From: a bacterium
GTDB taxonomy: Bacteria; Bacillota_I; Bacilli_A; RFN20; UBA1709
Direction of reading: 5' to 3'
NCBI GenBank assembly: GCA_012511355.1
Contig: JAAZGG010000021.1
Location: 1 to 8,832 of the forward strand
DNA: 8,832 bases
A program made the position numbers and the translations under genes. Under the pieces are notes generated by a model, which made no database searches, was not told where the DNA came from, and saw only the letters and a list, made by a program, of their open reading frames with translations. This document shows positions 1-6,673 of the stretch, in pieces. Each line of letters starts with the position of its first letter. Positions within the stretch are counted from its first letter, which is position 1.

Positions 1-11
1 TCATTATAGAT

Positions 12-90
12 AAGATGCCTACTTTTTTTTATTAATTTTGTCTCACATCATTTGATATTAAACATTTTTATTTAACCTCTAAGGCATCTT
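12..90. repeat. 9-bp inverted repeat spanning the 3' end of the Bro-N/Fic gene
   Basis: AAGATGCCT at 12-20 is the exact reverse complement of AGGCATCTT at 82-90. The right arm covers the last codons of the Bro-N/Fic gene up to its stop. The 61-base spacer is very AT-rich. It is not a normal terminator because the loop is long and no T-run follows the stem on the minus strand. It may be a processed 3' end, a remnant of a mobile-element end, or chance. Nothing else is seen in bases 1-78. Confidence 0.3.
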
Positions 91-945
91 CTCATCAATC
101 TCCTCATAATAATAGGAATAATCGATGCCCTTCATTATAATTTCACGAGAATTAATCTCAGTGGTTAAAGCTTTTTTAATCAAAGTAAATATTTTGTCTA
201 TTTTCACTACACTTTCTTTCATGGCTTGTAGATAATCGTATTTCCCTATCTTGCTCCAATCAACACAAGCACCGAGTTTCTTTTTTAATATGGCATCTAG
301 CCAAATTCGGCTACTTCTACCATTGCCTTCCATAAAGGGGTGCGCAATATTCATTTCCACATATTTAGCGACAATGTTTTCAAGTGTATCTTCTGGCATT
401 TGTTCTATCATGCGTAGAGTTTCTGGTAGATGCTTTGCTGAGGCAAAAATAAAGCCGTCCTTTGAAATATTCATCCTGCGAATCTTGCCCGCAAAATCAT
501 ACAAGCCACCAAAAATATAGGCATGAATTTGTTGCAAGCCTTTTACTGTTCCTACTTCAATATTATCAATCAAACCACTTTCAAAAAGTTCATAAGCTTT
601 TAGTTTGCTCTTTTCATCAAGAGAGGTTTCCAAATTCTTCATCCATTTTAAGAATGTCTCACTTTTATTACTTGAAATGATACCAGTTAGTGTATTCAAG
701 CCTTGCTCATCAATAACATCAGTATTATAAAATTTGCCATCACTGGCTTTTAATTTCAGTTGTCTACAATTTGATGACAACTCTTTTTTTCGTCTCTTTA
801 AACTGTTCCAATATTTTCTTGGACTGACACTTATCTTTAAGGCTTCAACAGTATCCGTCGCACAAAACCACCATTTAGAACTTTCTTCATCCCAAACAGC
901 ACGAACGGGTGTGTTTTTAAAAAATCTAACTGAAGTTTTAGGCAT
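79..945 (-). CDS. Bro-N/DinD-like domain fused to a Fic domain (probable protein AMP-transferase)
   Basis: This 288-residue protein joins two domains. Residues about 5-105 resemble the Bro-N/DinD-type domain of phage antirepressors and DinD ([35 protein letters not shown]), usually DNA-binding or regulatory. Residues about 112-281 are a Fic domain with an intact motif at 202-213 ([12 protein letters not shown], catalytic His202); such enzymes normally transfer AMP from ATP to hydroxyl side chains of target proteins. A target-docking flap is likely near 153-170. The C-terminal SYYYE (Ser277, Glu281) fits the (S/T)xxxE inhibitory motif of self-inhibited class III Fic proteins, so a separate antitoxin may not be needed. 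I start it at the ATG at 945 because AGGTGGG lies 5 nt upstream; an ATG at 960 has no comparable site. It has its own promoter. The target is unknown. The Fic call is firm, the N-terminal call good. Confidence 0.88.
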   Translation of the reverse strand: MPKTSVRFFKNTPVRAVWDEESSKWWFCATDTVEALKISVSPRKYWNSLKRRKKELSSNCRQLKLKASDGKFYNTDVIDEQGLNTLTGIISSNKSETFLKWMKNLETSLDEKSKLKAYELFESGLIDNIEVGTVKGLQQIHAYIFGGLYDFAGKIRRMNISKDGFIFASAKHLPETLRMIEQMPEDTLENIVAKYVEMNIAHPFMEGNGRSSRIWLDAILKKKLGACVDWSKIGKYDYLQAMKESVVKIDKIFTLIKKALTTEINSREIIMKGIDYSYYYEEIDEKMP

Positions 946-981
946 ATTATCCCACCTCATACCTTTATTACCCTAAAAACT

Positions 982-1031
982 GTTGTCAATCAATACTCCT
1001 ACTCTAATGATTTTTAGCTTATTTTGACAAC
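982..1031. repeat. 8-bp inverted repeat in the leader of the Bro-N/Fic gene
   Basis: GTTGTCAA at 982-989 is the exact reverse complement of TTGACAAC at 1024-1031. The arms start 42 bp apart, about four helical turns, and lie between the predicted transcription start near 1050 and the ATG at 945. It could be a paired operator or a long-looped RNA stem. A match this short can also arise by chance in AT-rich DNA. Confidence 0.3.
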
Positions 1032-1057
1032 CCAATGAATTCATTTAATACATGATA

Positions 1058-1086
1058 ATTGTAGCATATTTCTTGGTGTTTTTCAA
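1058..1086 (-). promoter_or_regulatory. sigma-A-type promoter of the Bro-N/Fic gene
   Basis: On the minus strand a -35 box TTGAAA (1086-1081) is separated by exactly 17 bp from a -10 box TACAAT (1063-1058). A TGC just before the -10 makes it an extended -10. Transcription would begin near 1050, leaving a leader of about 105 nt before the ATG at 945. This suggests the Bro-N/Fic gene is expressed independently of the upstream helicase operon. The call rests on sequence match only. Confidence 0.7.
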
Positions 1087-1133
1087 TTAATAAGATCATT
1101 TTCTATCAGTCACTTATTCTCTTTTTGTTTTTA

Positions 1134-1271
1134 CTAAATATCTTTTATAGAAGAGGCAACCTTTTTGTGATTGTCTTTCTTAAAAAAGTGTAAAAATCTC
1201 TTGCCATCTGTTTGAATTATACTGCGCAGTTTTTCAAAATCAGCATTTTTGCTCAGTTGTTCTTTTTCTGC
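1134..1271 (-). pseudogene. Degraded coding remnant, unidentified
   Basis: Between in-frame stops TAA (1274-1272) and TAG (1136-1134) there are 45 open codons whose translation looks like real protein rather than translated noise. It begins AEKEQLSKNADFEKLRSII, continues with QTDGKRFLHFFKKDN and ends KKVASSIKDI. Charged and hydrophobic residues alternate as in helices, and varied codons such as CTG, CGC, GGC and GCC appear in otherwise very AT-rich DNA. There is no ATG, GTG or TTG start in the frame. The simplest reading is the 3' end of a gene whose front was lost or frameshifted, left between the HTH gene and the Bro-N/Fic gene. I do not recognise the family. A chance open frame remains possible. 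Confidence 0.4.
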
Positions 1272-1327
1272 TTATTTTTGACCTATACCATTTTATATCA
1301 ATAAAAGAAAACATTTTACCTTTTAAA

Positions 1328-1513
1328 CTATTTAAGCAAGCCCAATTTCTTCTCAAGCTCTGCTAATTTTCTTTGAACTTTAAAAGTTGGCCTAGATTTA
1401 CCATTTTCATACCTATTCACGGAAACAAAGGCAATACCTAAATATTCCGCAAACTCGGTTTGGGTCATCATCATTTCTCTTCGTATTTCTTTAATTTTTT
1501 CAGGGGTAAACAT
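1328..1513 (-). CDS. Small Xre-family helix-turn-helix protein
   Basis: This is a 61-residue single-domain DNA-binding protein. Residues about 6-55 form a Cro/C1-type (HTH_3) fold: EIRREMMMTQTEFAEYLGI is helices 1-2 of the motif and VSVNRYENGKSRP the recognition helix and its following turn. Almost nothing lies outside the domain, so it probably works as a dimeric repressor or as a small partner of the neighbouring enzymes. The ATG at 1513 is preferred because AGGAG (1526-1522) lies 8 nt upstream. The frame is open to 1579, but that extension runs into the end of the helicase gene. It begins 11 nt after the helicase stop, and its ribosome binding site abuts and partly overlaps that stop codon, so the two are probably cotranscribed and translationally coupled. 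Regulation of its own operon is an inference. Confidence 0.85.
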   Translation of the reverse strand: MFTPEKIKEIRREMMMTQTEFAEYLGIAFVSVNRYENGKSRPTFKVQRKLAELEKKLGLLK

Positions 1514-1524
1514 AATATAAACTC

Positions 1525-3486
1525 CTATTCTGTTACTAGCATGCTCTTTAGATAATCCCTTAAAGCATCGTCTTCGCAATATACAAATGTTCCACGAATA
1601 CCTCTTGTAAGAAGTACATAGTATGTATTTTTAATCCAAGTTTCCGCATCAACATCATTAGCGGTTCGGATACCTGCGAAATCGCTTGTTGGGTGGGCAT
1701 CCTTATGGAAAACTATTCTACCATTTTCATAAGTAATGTCTTTTCCAATAATTACACCGCAATAATCTAAATCGATTCCTTGACAGGTATGAATACAACC
1801 AATTTCATCAATAGACAAGGGATCATCCGCCCAAGAATAAGCCCTTAAGCCACTTCCATATCTGAGATTCCATTTCTTTGCAAAATTATCTTTGGCGATG
1901 ATAACATCATTAACACCATCTCTTGTGGTAGGGTTGGAAACCCATTCGTAAGTATATCCTGCCACCACTCTAGAATGACCATTATATTCATCGATAGCAA
2001 ATTCAAACTTTCCATCGGCTACTGCTTGTTTCTTTCTAGCTTCGGTATCTAATTCCTTAACTTTATCAAACATTTCATTAGGGTCATCAAATACTTTAAA
2101 TTCGTATGAATTGTTCATGTTGAAAGTGGTTTTTTCATCATTTATTCCGAGGAACGATTTAATGAATTCAATATACTCTGCTCCACCTTGAACACGATAC
2201 TGACCTGTTAATTCTAATTCGGGTCCTATAAGCACTTGAGAGCGACATTCCCTAGCAATCTCTTTAATGATATCAATGGTGGCGTAATCATCTTTAGTAA
2301 CAGCCTGATTGTCACCAATAAAGAAGACTGAAACTTTTGCCACCTTGATAAGTTCTTTAAGCATATTTGTGCCTGCTCTAAGACCAACACCACCCTTCAT
2401 CTTAAAAATACGATGGGCTTCATCAATCAAAAGGCAAGGTATTTCATTATTTGGCCTATTTGCGAAAGCAGTTGGATATTTAAACAGAGCGCTTAAGTCT
2501 CTCCCTTTGAAGGCATTGCCTGCAATTAATCCGTTGTATAAGACCTTCTTTGGCGCAGCATTAACAGTTACAAACATCGTTGTAATTCTATCGCTTTTTC
2601 TCTTTGGACTATTCAATAAACCTAAAGCATTGATAGCAATAATAGATTTCCCTGTACCTGCACCACCTTTAATAATGATTGTTTTCTTTTGGTTATAGTA
2701 ACTAGCTTCTCTTACGGCATCCACGATGGTGCTTAAGGCATTAGATTGGCCCATATCTAGCGTATACATTTGATTACCACTCAAGGCCTCACGCATGAGT
2801 TTGGCAAAATCATCTGAGGGAATGGTTTTGGCTTTATTGATTTCATAGAGAATGTTGTGACACTTTTTAGAAACATACCTTTCAACAAACTCTTTAAGCT
2901 TTTGACCATCGTTTTCTAGAAAAGAGGGCGATTCAGAAATAAATGGATATAACTGTATATCTCCCATTATGGTCTTGTATCCAGCATCCATGTTATGACA
3001 ATATGAACAAGACTTGATTCCCATCTTTTCAGTTTGAACATAAGCATTAAATGCCTTTAATTGACCGGCATAATTATATGCTTGATATGATGGATGGAAA
3101 TGATCCTCAAAATAACTTTTGGCGACCATTGTGTGAACCCTATTTAAAGATTCTGAGGGACTAACTTCTGACCATTGTTTCAATTCCACAATGACCATGT
3201 TCTTCCTATCCTCTTTATCTAGTCCATAGATGAGAAAATCCAATCTTTCTAAACTGTGTTTTAATCTGTATTCAACTGCCACATCAACATCACTATCAAC
3301 ACTGCTGTTTTGAAGGACTTTAGCAATCTCGGGTAATGAATTCTGCCAAGAGGTTTCCCAATTAGGTAGCACGTTCACATGACCCGCATTGAACATCCCA
3401 GTTTTTACTTTATCGGCAATATTTCTTGTAACTAAACAATGATTGATAAATGTTTGCAAGGTTTCTTGATAAACTATCTGTTCCAT
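1525..3486 (-). CDS. PD-(D/E)XK-type nuclease fused to Schlafen-group-3-like (DUF2075) SF1 helicase
   Basis: This is a 653-residue protein. The N-terminal part (about 65-150) carries a PD-(D/E)XK-like core: Asp83 in RLDFLIYG, then Glu101 and Lys103 in VIVELKQW. That points to a metal-dependent nuclease. Residues about 240-650 are an SF1-type P-loop ATPase of the DUF2075/COG3410 group, now linked to the helicase domain of Schlafen proteins. Visible motifs are Walker A GGAGTGKS (274-281), Walker B LLIDEAH (352-358), GDNQ (391-394), QYR (429-431), TCQG (567-570) and LLTRG (625-629). All look intact. A CSYC pair at 160-163 lies between the two parts. AGGAG sits 5 nt before the ATG. It follows the MazG-like gene by 26 nt and is followed by the HTH gene. 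ATP-driven DNA or RNA processing coupled to cleavage is likely. An antiviral role is inference, and the substrate is unknown. Confidence 0.88.
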   Translation of the reverse strand: MEQIVYQETLQTFINHCLVTRNIADKVKTGMFNAGHVNVLPNWETSWQNSLPEIAKVLQNSSVDSDVDVAVEYRLKHSLERLDFLIYGLDKEDRKNMVIVELKQWSEVSPSESLNRVHTMVAKSYFEDHFHPSYQAYNYAGQLKAFNAYVQTEKMGIKSCSYCHNMDAGYKTIMGDIQLYPFISESPSFLENDGQKLKEFVERYVSKKCHNILYEINKAKTIPSDDFAKLMREALSGNQMYTLDMGQSNALSTIVDAVREASYYNQKKTIIIKGGAGTGKSIIAINALGLLNSPKRKSDRITTMFVTVNAAPKKVLYNGLIAGNAFKGRDLSALFKYPTAFANRPNNEIPCLLIDEAHRIFKMKGGVGLRAGTNMLKELIKVAKVSVFFIGDNQAVTKDDYATIDIIKEIARECRSQVLIGPELELTGQYRVQGGAEYIEFIKSFLGINDEKTTFNMNNSYEFKVFDDPNEMFDKVKELDTEARKKQAVADGKFEFAIDEYNGHSRVVAGYTYEWVSNPTTRDGVNDVIIAKDNFAKKWNLRYGSGLRAYSWADDPLSIDEIGCIHTCQGIDLDYCGVIIGKDITYENGRIVFHKDAHPTSDFAGIRTANDVDAETWIKNTYYVLLTRGIRGTFVYCEDDALRDYLKSMLVTE

Positions 3487-3512
3487 AAAAACTCCTAATA
3501 ACTCTTTAATCT

Positions 3513-3839
3513 TTACAACTTGTTATATTTAGTGGAAACACCCTTGGCTTTTTCAACAGGATATTTCTTTTCACTTTTATCCATTTTTTTGTTTACTATG
3601 TCAATGACATCAACATTGAGTTTATTCGCCATTTGTAGACAATAGTTGATGACATCGGCTAACTCTTCTTTGACATTTTCGATATTGTAATCCTCTTCAT
3701 TCCACTGAAAGCACTCCAAAAGTTCATTTGCTTCAATAGAAATAGATTTAGCCAAATTGGCAGGAGAATGGAATTGATCCCAATTCCTATCTTCATTGAA
3801 TTTCTCAATCCGCGCTCTTAACATATCTAATCTTTCCAT
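3513..3839 (-). CDS. MazG-like nucleotide pyrophosphohydrolase
   Basis: This 108-residue protein is of the all-alpha MazG/dCTPase (RS21-C6-like) type. Such enzymes hydrolyse nucleoside triphosphates, often dCTP or non-canonical dNTPs, to the monophosphate and pyrophosphate. The metal-binding signature is present: Glu36 and Glu39 in EANE, then Glu59 and Asp62 in EELAD. WDQFHSPANLAKSISIEANE and the trailing KYPVEKAKG are typical of the family. The start is the ATG at 3839, with AGGAGG (3854-3849) 9 nt upstream. The frame stays open to 3944, but that part reads through the tRNA terminator and the promoter and is not coding. It is the first gene of a three-gene operon with the nuclease-helicase and the HTH gene. 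Alone it could be a house-cleaning enzyme; in this operon, nucleotide depletion or sensing during phage infection is possible. Exact substrate cannot be read from the sequence. Confidence 0.88.
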   Translation of the reverse strand: MERLDMLRARIEKFNEDRNWDQFHSPANLAKSISIEANELLECFQWNEEDYNIENVKEELADVINYCLQMANKLNVDVIDIVNKKMDKSEKKYPVEKAKGVSTKYNKL

Positions 3840-3872
3840 TGTGGTAAGCCTCCTAAAATTCGATATATCAAT

Positions 3873-3899
3873 TTTATAACAATTTCTTTTTCTTGTAAA
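3873..3899 (-). promoter_or_regulatory. Probable promoter of the MazG/nuclease-helicase/HTH operon
   Basis: On the minus strand an extended -10, TGTTATAAA (core TATAAA at 3878-3873), is preceded by TTTACA (3899-3894) as a -35 candidate. The 15-bp spacing is short, so the extended -10 probably matters more. It lies just past the tRNA terminator, which separates this operon from the tRNA transcript. An AT-rich palindrome, GATATATC (3862-3869) flanked by AAAATT and AATTTT, sits at the expected start site and could be an operator. Confidence 0.5.
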
Positions 3900-3911
3900 G
3901 ATTACTTGATT

Positions 3912-3942
3912 AAAAACAAAAAGAGTCCGACCCCTCGGACTC
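3912..3942 (-). terminator. Intrinsic terminator after tRNA-Arg
   Basis: On the minus strand a perfect 8-bp stem, GAGTCCGA paired with TCGGACTC (3942-3935 and 3930-3923), closes a GGGG loop and is followed by TTTTTGTTTTT. This is a textbook Rho-independent terminator. It lies 13 nt after the encoded CCA and would end the tRNA transcript as well as any read-through from the ATPase gene. Confidence 0.92.
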
Positions 3943-3955
3943 ATAGATTGCTAAC

Positions 3956-4032
3956 TGGCGTCCACAGAGGGACTCGAACCCCCGGCCTACTGCTTAGAAG
4001 GCAGTTGCTCTATCCGACTGAGCTATGTGGAC
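3956..4032 (-). tRNA. tRNA-Arg, anticodon TCT (reads AGA)
   Basis: The 77-nt gene folds as a complete cloverleaf. The acceptor stem is GTCCACA with TGTGGAC, the anticodon stem ACTGC with GCAGT, the anticodon loop CTTCTAA with TCT at 3998-3996, and the T-loop GTTCGAGTC. The discriminator is G and the CCA end is encoded (3958-3956). It reads AGA, a frequent arginine codon in AT-rich genomes. It has its own promoter and terminator. Its 3' end faces the accessory genes, the orientation expected if the tRNA end had served as an integration site. Confidence 0.96.
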
Positions 4033-4042
4033 ACGCGAGTTT

Positions 4043-4071
4043 AATATAAACTCTTTATGGGGAATTTTCAA
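4043..4071 (-). promoter_or_regulatory. Promoter of tRNA-Arg
   Basis: On the minus strand a -35 box TTGAAA (4071-4066) and a -10 box TATATT (4048-4043) are separated by 17 bp. The -10 ends 10 bp before the mature 5' end of the tRNA, so the transcript would start only a few bases upstream of it. Confidence 0.75.
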
Positions 4072-4186
4072 TATCTTTTTAAATATTGACGATGTTTTTC
4101 ATAGAAACACCTTTACGAACCACTTGACCAGTTTTGACTAAGAAAGAATAAGCGGGATAGATAAATTGTCCTAAACAAATCGATAG

Positions 4187-6664
4187 TTAATTGGCGTTAA
4201 TTCCTAACTCTTTGATATCAACTATTTCTAAGAGTATGGGTCCTAAGGTAAAGTACATGGTAATACCTAAAACCAGCATCAAGGCATACATAATCCGCCT
4301 ATTGTTGTTATAGGGACGGCAGACCTTAGCTAAAACGGTGTAACCAACACAGATACTTGAGATAACCGTGAGGGTTGAAATAACGGCATCACTAAAGCCA
4401 GCAGCTGGCGCTAATAAGCGAATAACACCATAGTTAAAGACAATTAGTAAAGCCCCTGGTAAGGCGTTTAAGAAGACCTCAAATAGGAAGCGCCCTTTGA
4501 CTTGGGTATTGTTCGGTTCTAAGGCTAGATATAAGGATGGTAAGGAAATGATAAACCAATCAAAGATGATGAGTTGAATTGATTGAATTGGATAGATAAG
4601 GCCAAAGATGACACAGATCATGGTAAGAAGGAAGGAGAAAATGGTCTTAGTTAAGAACATGGTCGCTACGCGCTGAATGTTATTGATAACCCGTCTTCCC
4701 TCCTGCACAACTGCTGGCATAGAAGAGAAATTAGAATCTAATAAAACTAAGTGTGAGACATTGCGGGTGGCTTCACTACCATTGGCCATGGCGATACTAC
4801 AATCCGCTTCTTTTAAGGCTAGAATATCGTTGACACCATCACCTGTCATCGCCACCGTATGTTTCTTTTCTTTCAGTGCTCGGATAAGAATCTGCTTTTG
4901 CTTAGGCGAAACTCGGCCAAAAACCGTATAGTGTTCGGCAATCTTCGCCACCACATCATCGGCCATACCATCTAAAGAAATAGAGCGATTAGCATTTTCA
5001 ATCCCCGCCCTTAGGGCAATCTTAGAAGCCGTTAGGGGATTATCACCTGAGATAACCTTAACATTGACATCGCTGTTCTTAAAATATTGGATGGTCTCAA
5101 TCGCATCTTTACGAATCACATCTTCAATAGTAATTAAAGCTAGAGGTTTAACATCACTAAAGTTTTGATTGGGCGATGTGATTTTAGTTGGACTAGAGGC
5201 CACAAGTAACACTCTTAAACCCTGACGGGCGAATTTATCAACCTCAGTAGAAACAAGCGATTCCTTATAATCCTGATTTAAAACAAATTCTGGGGCCCCT
5301 ATAAGATAGGAGAGTTTTTTATTTTCAAAGTAGGCCGCCATATATTTACGGGCACTAGAAAAAGGCACGATAGCCCTAGTAGTTGCTCGTTTAACCATGC
5401 CAAACTTTTTCTTTAAAGCTTCAGCAGTGGCATTGTTTTCTTTAGTGTTACCTAAAACTAAGGCCACAATCTGTTTTAAACTACTTTCGGTTTCGCCCTC
5501 ATATTCAATCACATCTTTAACCCTCATGGTCCCATCGGTGATGGTTCCTGTTTTATCAAGACAGAGGACATCCACGCGGGCGAGCATCTCAATACAATAA
5601 AGATCTTGAACTAGGGTCTTCCTTTGCCCCAGTCGAATTACTCCATAGGCAAGAGAAATACTAGTCATTAAATACAAGCCTGAAGGAATCATGCCTATCA
5701 TGCTGCCAGCTGTCGCCACTACTGCCTCTTCCCAGCTAGCCCCAACGACCACATAATTATTATAGAAAAGGATGCCACCTGATAAGATGACTACCAAAGT
5801 GATGATTTTAATCAATTGATTTAAAGCCCGCATGATCTCAGAACTGGGCTTTTTATAATGTTTGGCTTGATCGGCTAGTTGTTGAACATAGTTTTCCTGC
5901 CCTACTTTTTCAACCCGGGCATAACATTCACCCGATACTACATAACTACCCGAATAAAGTAAAGAACCAAATTTCTTAACAACTGACTCTGATTCACCCG
6001 TTAAGAGTGATTCATTGACTTCAACAATACCCTTGCGAACCACACAGTCAGCGACAATTTGCTTACCGGCTTCAAAGATGACAATATCATCGACGACTAA
6101 TTCATCGGCCTTGACAAAACTCTTACGACCATCGCGCACCACCGTCACCACTGGGGCGGAAACTAAAGATAGCGATTCAATTGTAGCCTTGGCCTTAATC
6201 TCTTGAACAATACCGATGACGGTATTACAAATAATAACCGCTAAAAATAGAAGGTTTTTGTAAGAACCTGCCACAATTAAGGCGGTAGCTACAAAAAGAT
6301 TTAATAAGTTAAAGATAGTAAAAACATTGCTAACTACGATCTGTTTTGTCGTCTTAGCATTCTTATTGACCGTGATATTTACTAGACCAGCCTCTATACG
6401 CTCCTGAACATCAACAGCTGATAGTCCTCTATTGATTGTGACTCTTTTCGAGCTTCTAACTTTTTCTTTCTCTTTTTCTACTTTAGGGGCATCATTTTTG
6501 GTTTCAACATTGGCAAAGGTCTTTCTAGTACTCTTTCTGGTCTTTTTAGGGGCAACGGCTTTTTCTTGTTCAGAAACTTTCTTCTTTGACACTTTTTCAA
6601 GCACGTCGGTTTCTTTCAAGACTTCTTCCGTTTTCGTAGTTTCTTTCGATACTTTTTTTCGCAT
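4187..6664 (-). CDS. Cation-translocating P-type ATPase (HAD-IC family, CtpE-like)
   Basis: This 825-residue membrane pump couples ATP hydrolysis to ion transport across the cell membrane. Key motifs are intact: TGES (222-225, actuator), DKTGT with the phosphorylated Asp370, GAPE (456-459, nucleotide-binding domain) and TGDGVND (607-613, hinge). Likely membrane helices are at about 111-133, 137-154, 284-305, 313-345, 669-690, 696-716, 727-752, 758-780 and 788-814. The layout, and the run LVQDLYCIEMLARVDVLCLD before the phosphorylation site, fit the group that includes mycobacterial CtpE (a calcium transporter). The transmembrane-4 motif here is PSGL (327-330) rather than the PEGL of calcium pumps, so the ion is uncertain. 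The first 75 residues are a lysine- and glutamate-rich cytoplasmic tail with many KK and KE pairs. The ATG at 6664 follows GGAGGGG by 9 nt; a TTG at 6682 overlaps that site and is rejected. It has its own promoter. Confidence 0.9.
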   Translation of the reverse strand: MRKKVSKETTKTEEVLKETDVLEKVSKKKVSEQEKAVAPKKTRKSTRKTFANVETKNDAPKVEKEKEKVRSSKRVTINRGLSAVDVQERIEAGLVNITVNKNAKTTKQIVVSNVFTIFNLLNLFVATALIVAGSYKNLLFLAVIICNTVIGIVQEIKAKATIESLSLVSAPVVTVVRDGRKSFVKADELVVDDIVIFEAGKQIVADCVVRKGIVEVNESLLTGESESVVKKFGSLLYSGSYVVSGECYARVEKVGQENYVQQLADQAKHYKKPSSEIMRALNQLIKIITLVVILSGGILFYNNYVVVGASWEEAVVATAGSMIGMIPSGLYLMTSISLAYGVIRLGQRKTLVQDLYCIEMLARVDVLCLDKTGTITDGTMRVKDVIEYEGETESSLKQIVALVLGNTKENNATAEALKKKFGMVKRATTRAIVPFSSARKYMAAYFENKKLSYLIGAPEFVLNQDYKESLVSTEVDKFARQGLRVLLVASSPTKITSPNQNFSDVKPLALITIEDVIRKDAIETIQYFKNSDVNVKVISGDNPLTASKIALRAGIENANRSISLDGMADDVVAKIAEHYTVFGRVSPKQKQILIRALKEKKHTVAMTGDGVNDILALKEADCSIAMANGSEATRNVSHLVLLDSNFSSMPAVVQEGRRVINNIQRVATMFLTKTIFSFLLTMICVIFGLIYPIQSIQLIIFDWFIISLPSLYLALEPNNTQVKGRFLFEVFLNALPGALLIVFNYGVIRLLAPAAGFSDAVISTLTVISSICVGYTVLAKVCRPYNNNRRIMYALMLVLGITMYFTLGPILLEIVDIKELGINAN

Positions 6665-6673
6665 AATTAAAGG

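Larger units (their letters stand above)
946..1327. other. Intergenic stretch between the HTH gene and the Bro-N/Fic gene
   Basis: This stretch of about 380 bp has no intact gene. From right to left it holds a 24-codon ATG-initiated open frame (ATG at 1313, with AAAGG just upstream, probably meaningless), a degraded 45-codon coding remnant (1134-1271), the promoter of the Bro-N/Fic gene (1058-1086), and an 8-bp inverted repeat in that gene's leader (982-989 and 1024-1031). I found no convincing intrinsic terminator here. The only candidate hairpin, AATAAG/CTTATT near 1095-1120, is weak and AT-rich. Confidence 0.6.

Noticed and set aside
1087..1133. Possible terminator hairpin AATAAG/CTTATT between the remnant and the Bro-N/Fic promoter
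   Set aside because: The stem is only 6 bp and AT-rich, the loop is long, and no T-run follows; too weak to call.
1514..1579. Longer HTH protein starting at 1579
   Set aside because: The extra residues overlap the 3' end of the helicase in another frame and add nothing to the fold. The ATG at 1513 has AGGAG at a good distance.
2309..2698. 129-codon open frame on the plus strand
   Set aside because: It lies wholly within the nuclease-helicase gene, which has intact family motifs on the other strand; no ribosome binding site or recognisable domain. It is a shadow frame.
3840..3944. N-terminal extension of the MazG-like gene to 3944
   Set aside because: The extension would read through the tRNA terminator hairpin, the promoter and a strong AGGAGG. 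The ATG at 3839 matches the usual family start.
3956..4032. tRNA 3' end as a visible attachment site with a second copy in the window
   Set aside because: I looked for a repeat of the tRNA 3' segment in the left part and found none; no integrase gene is present.
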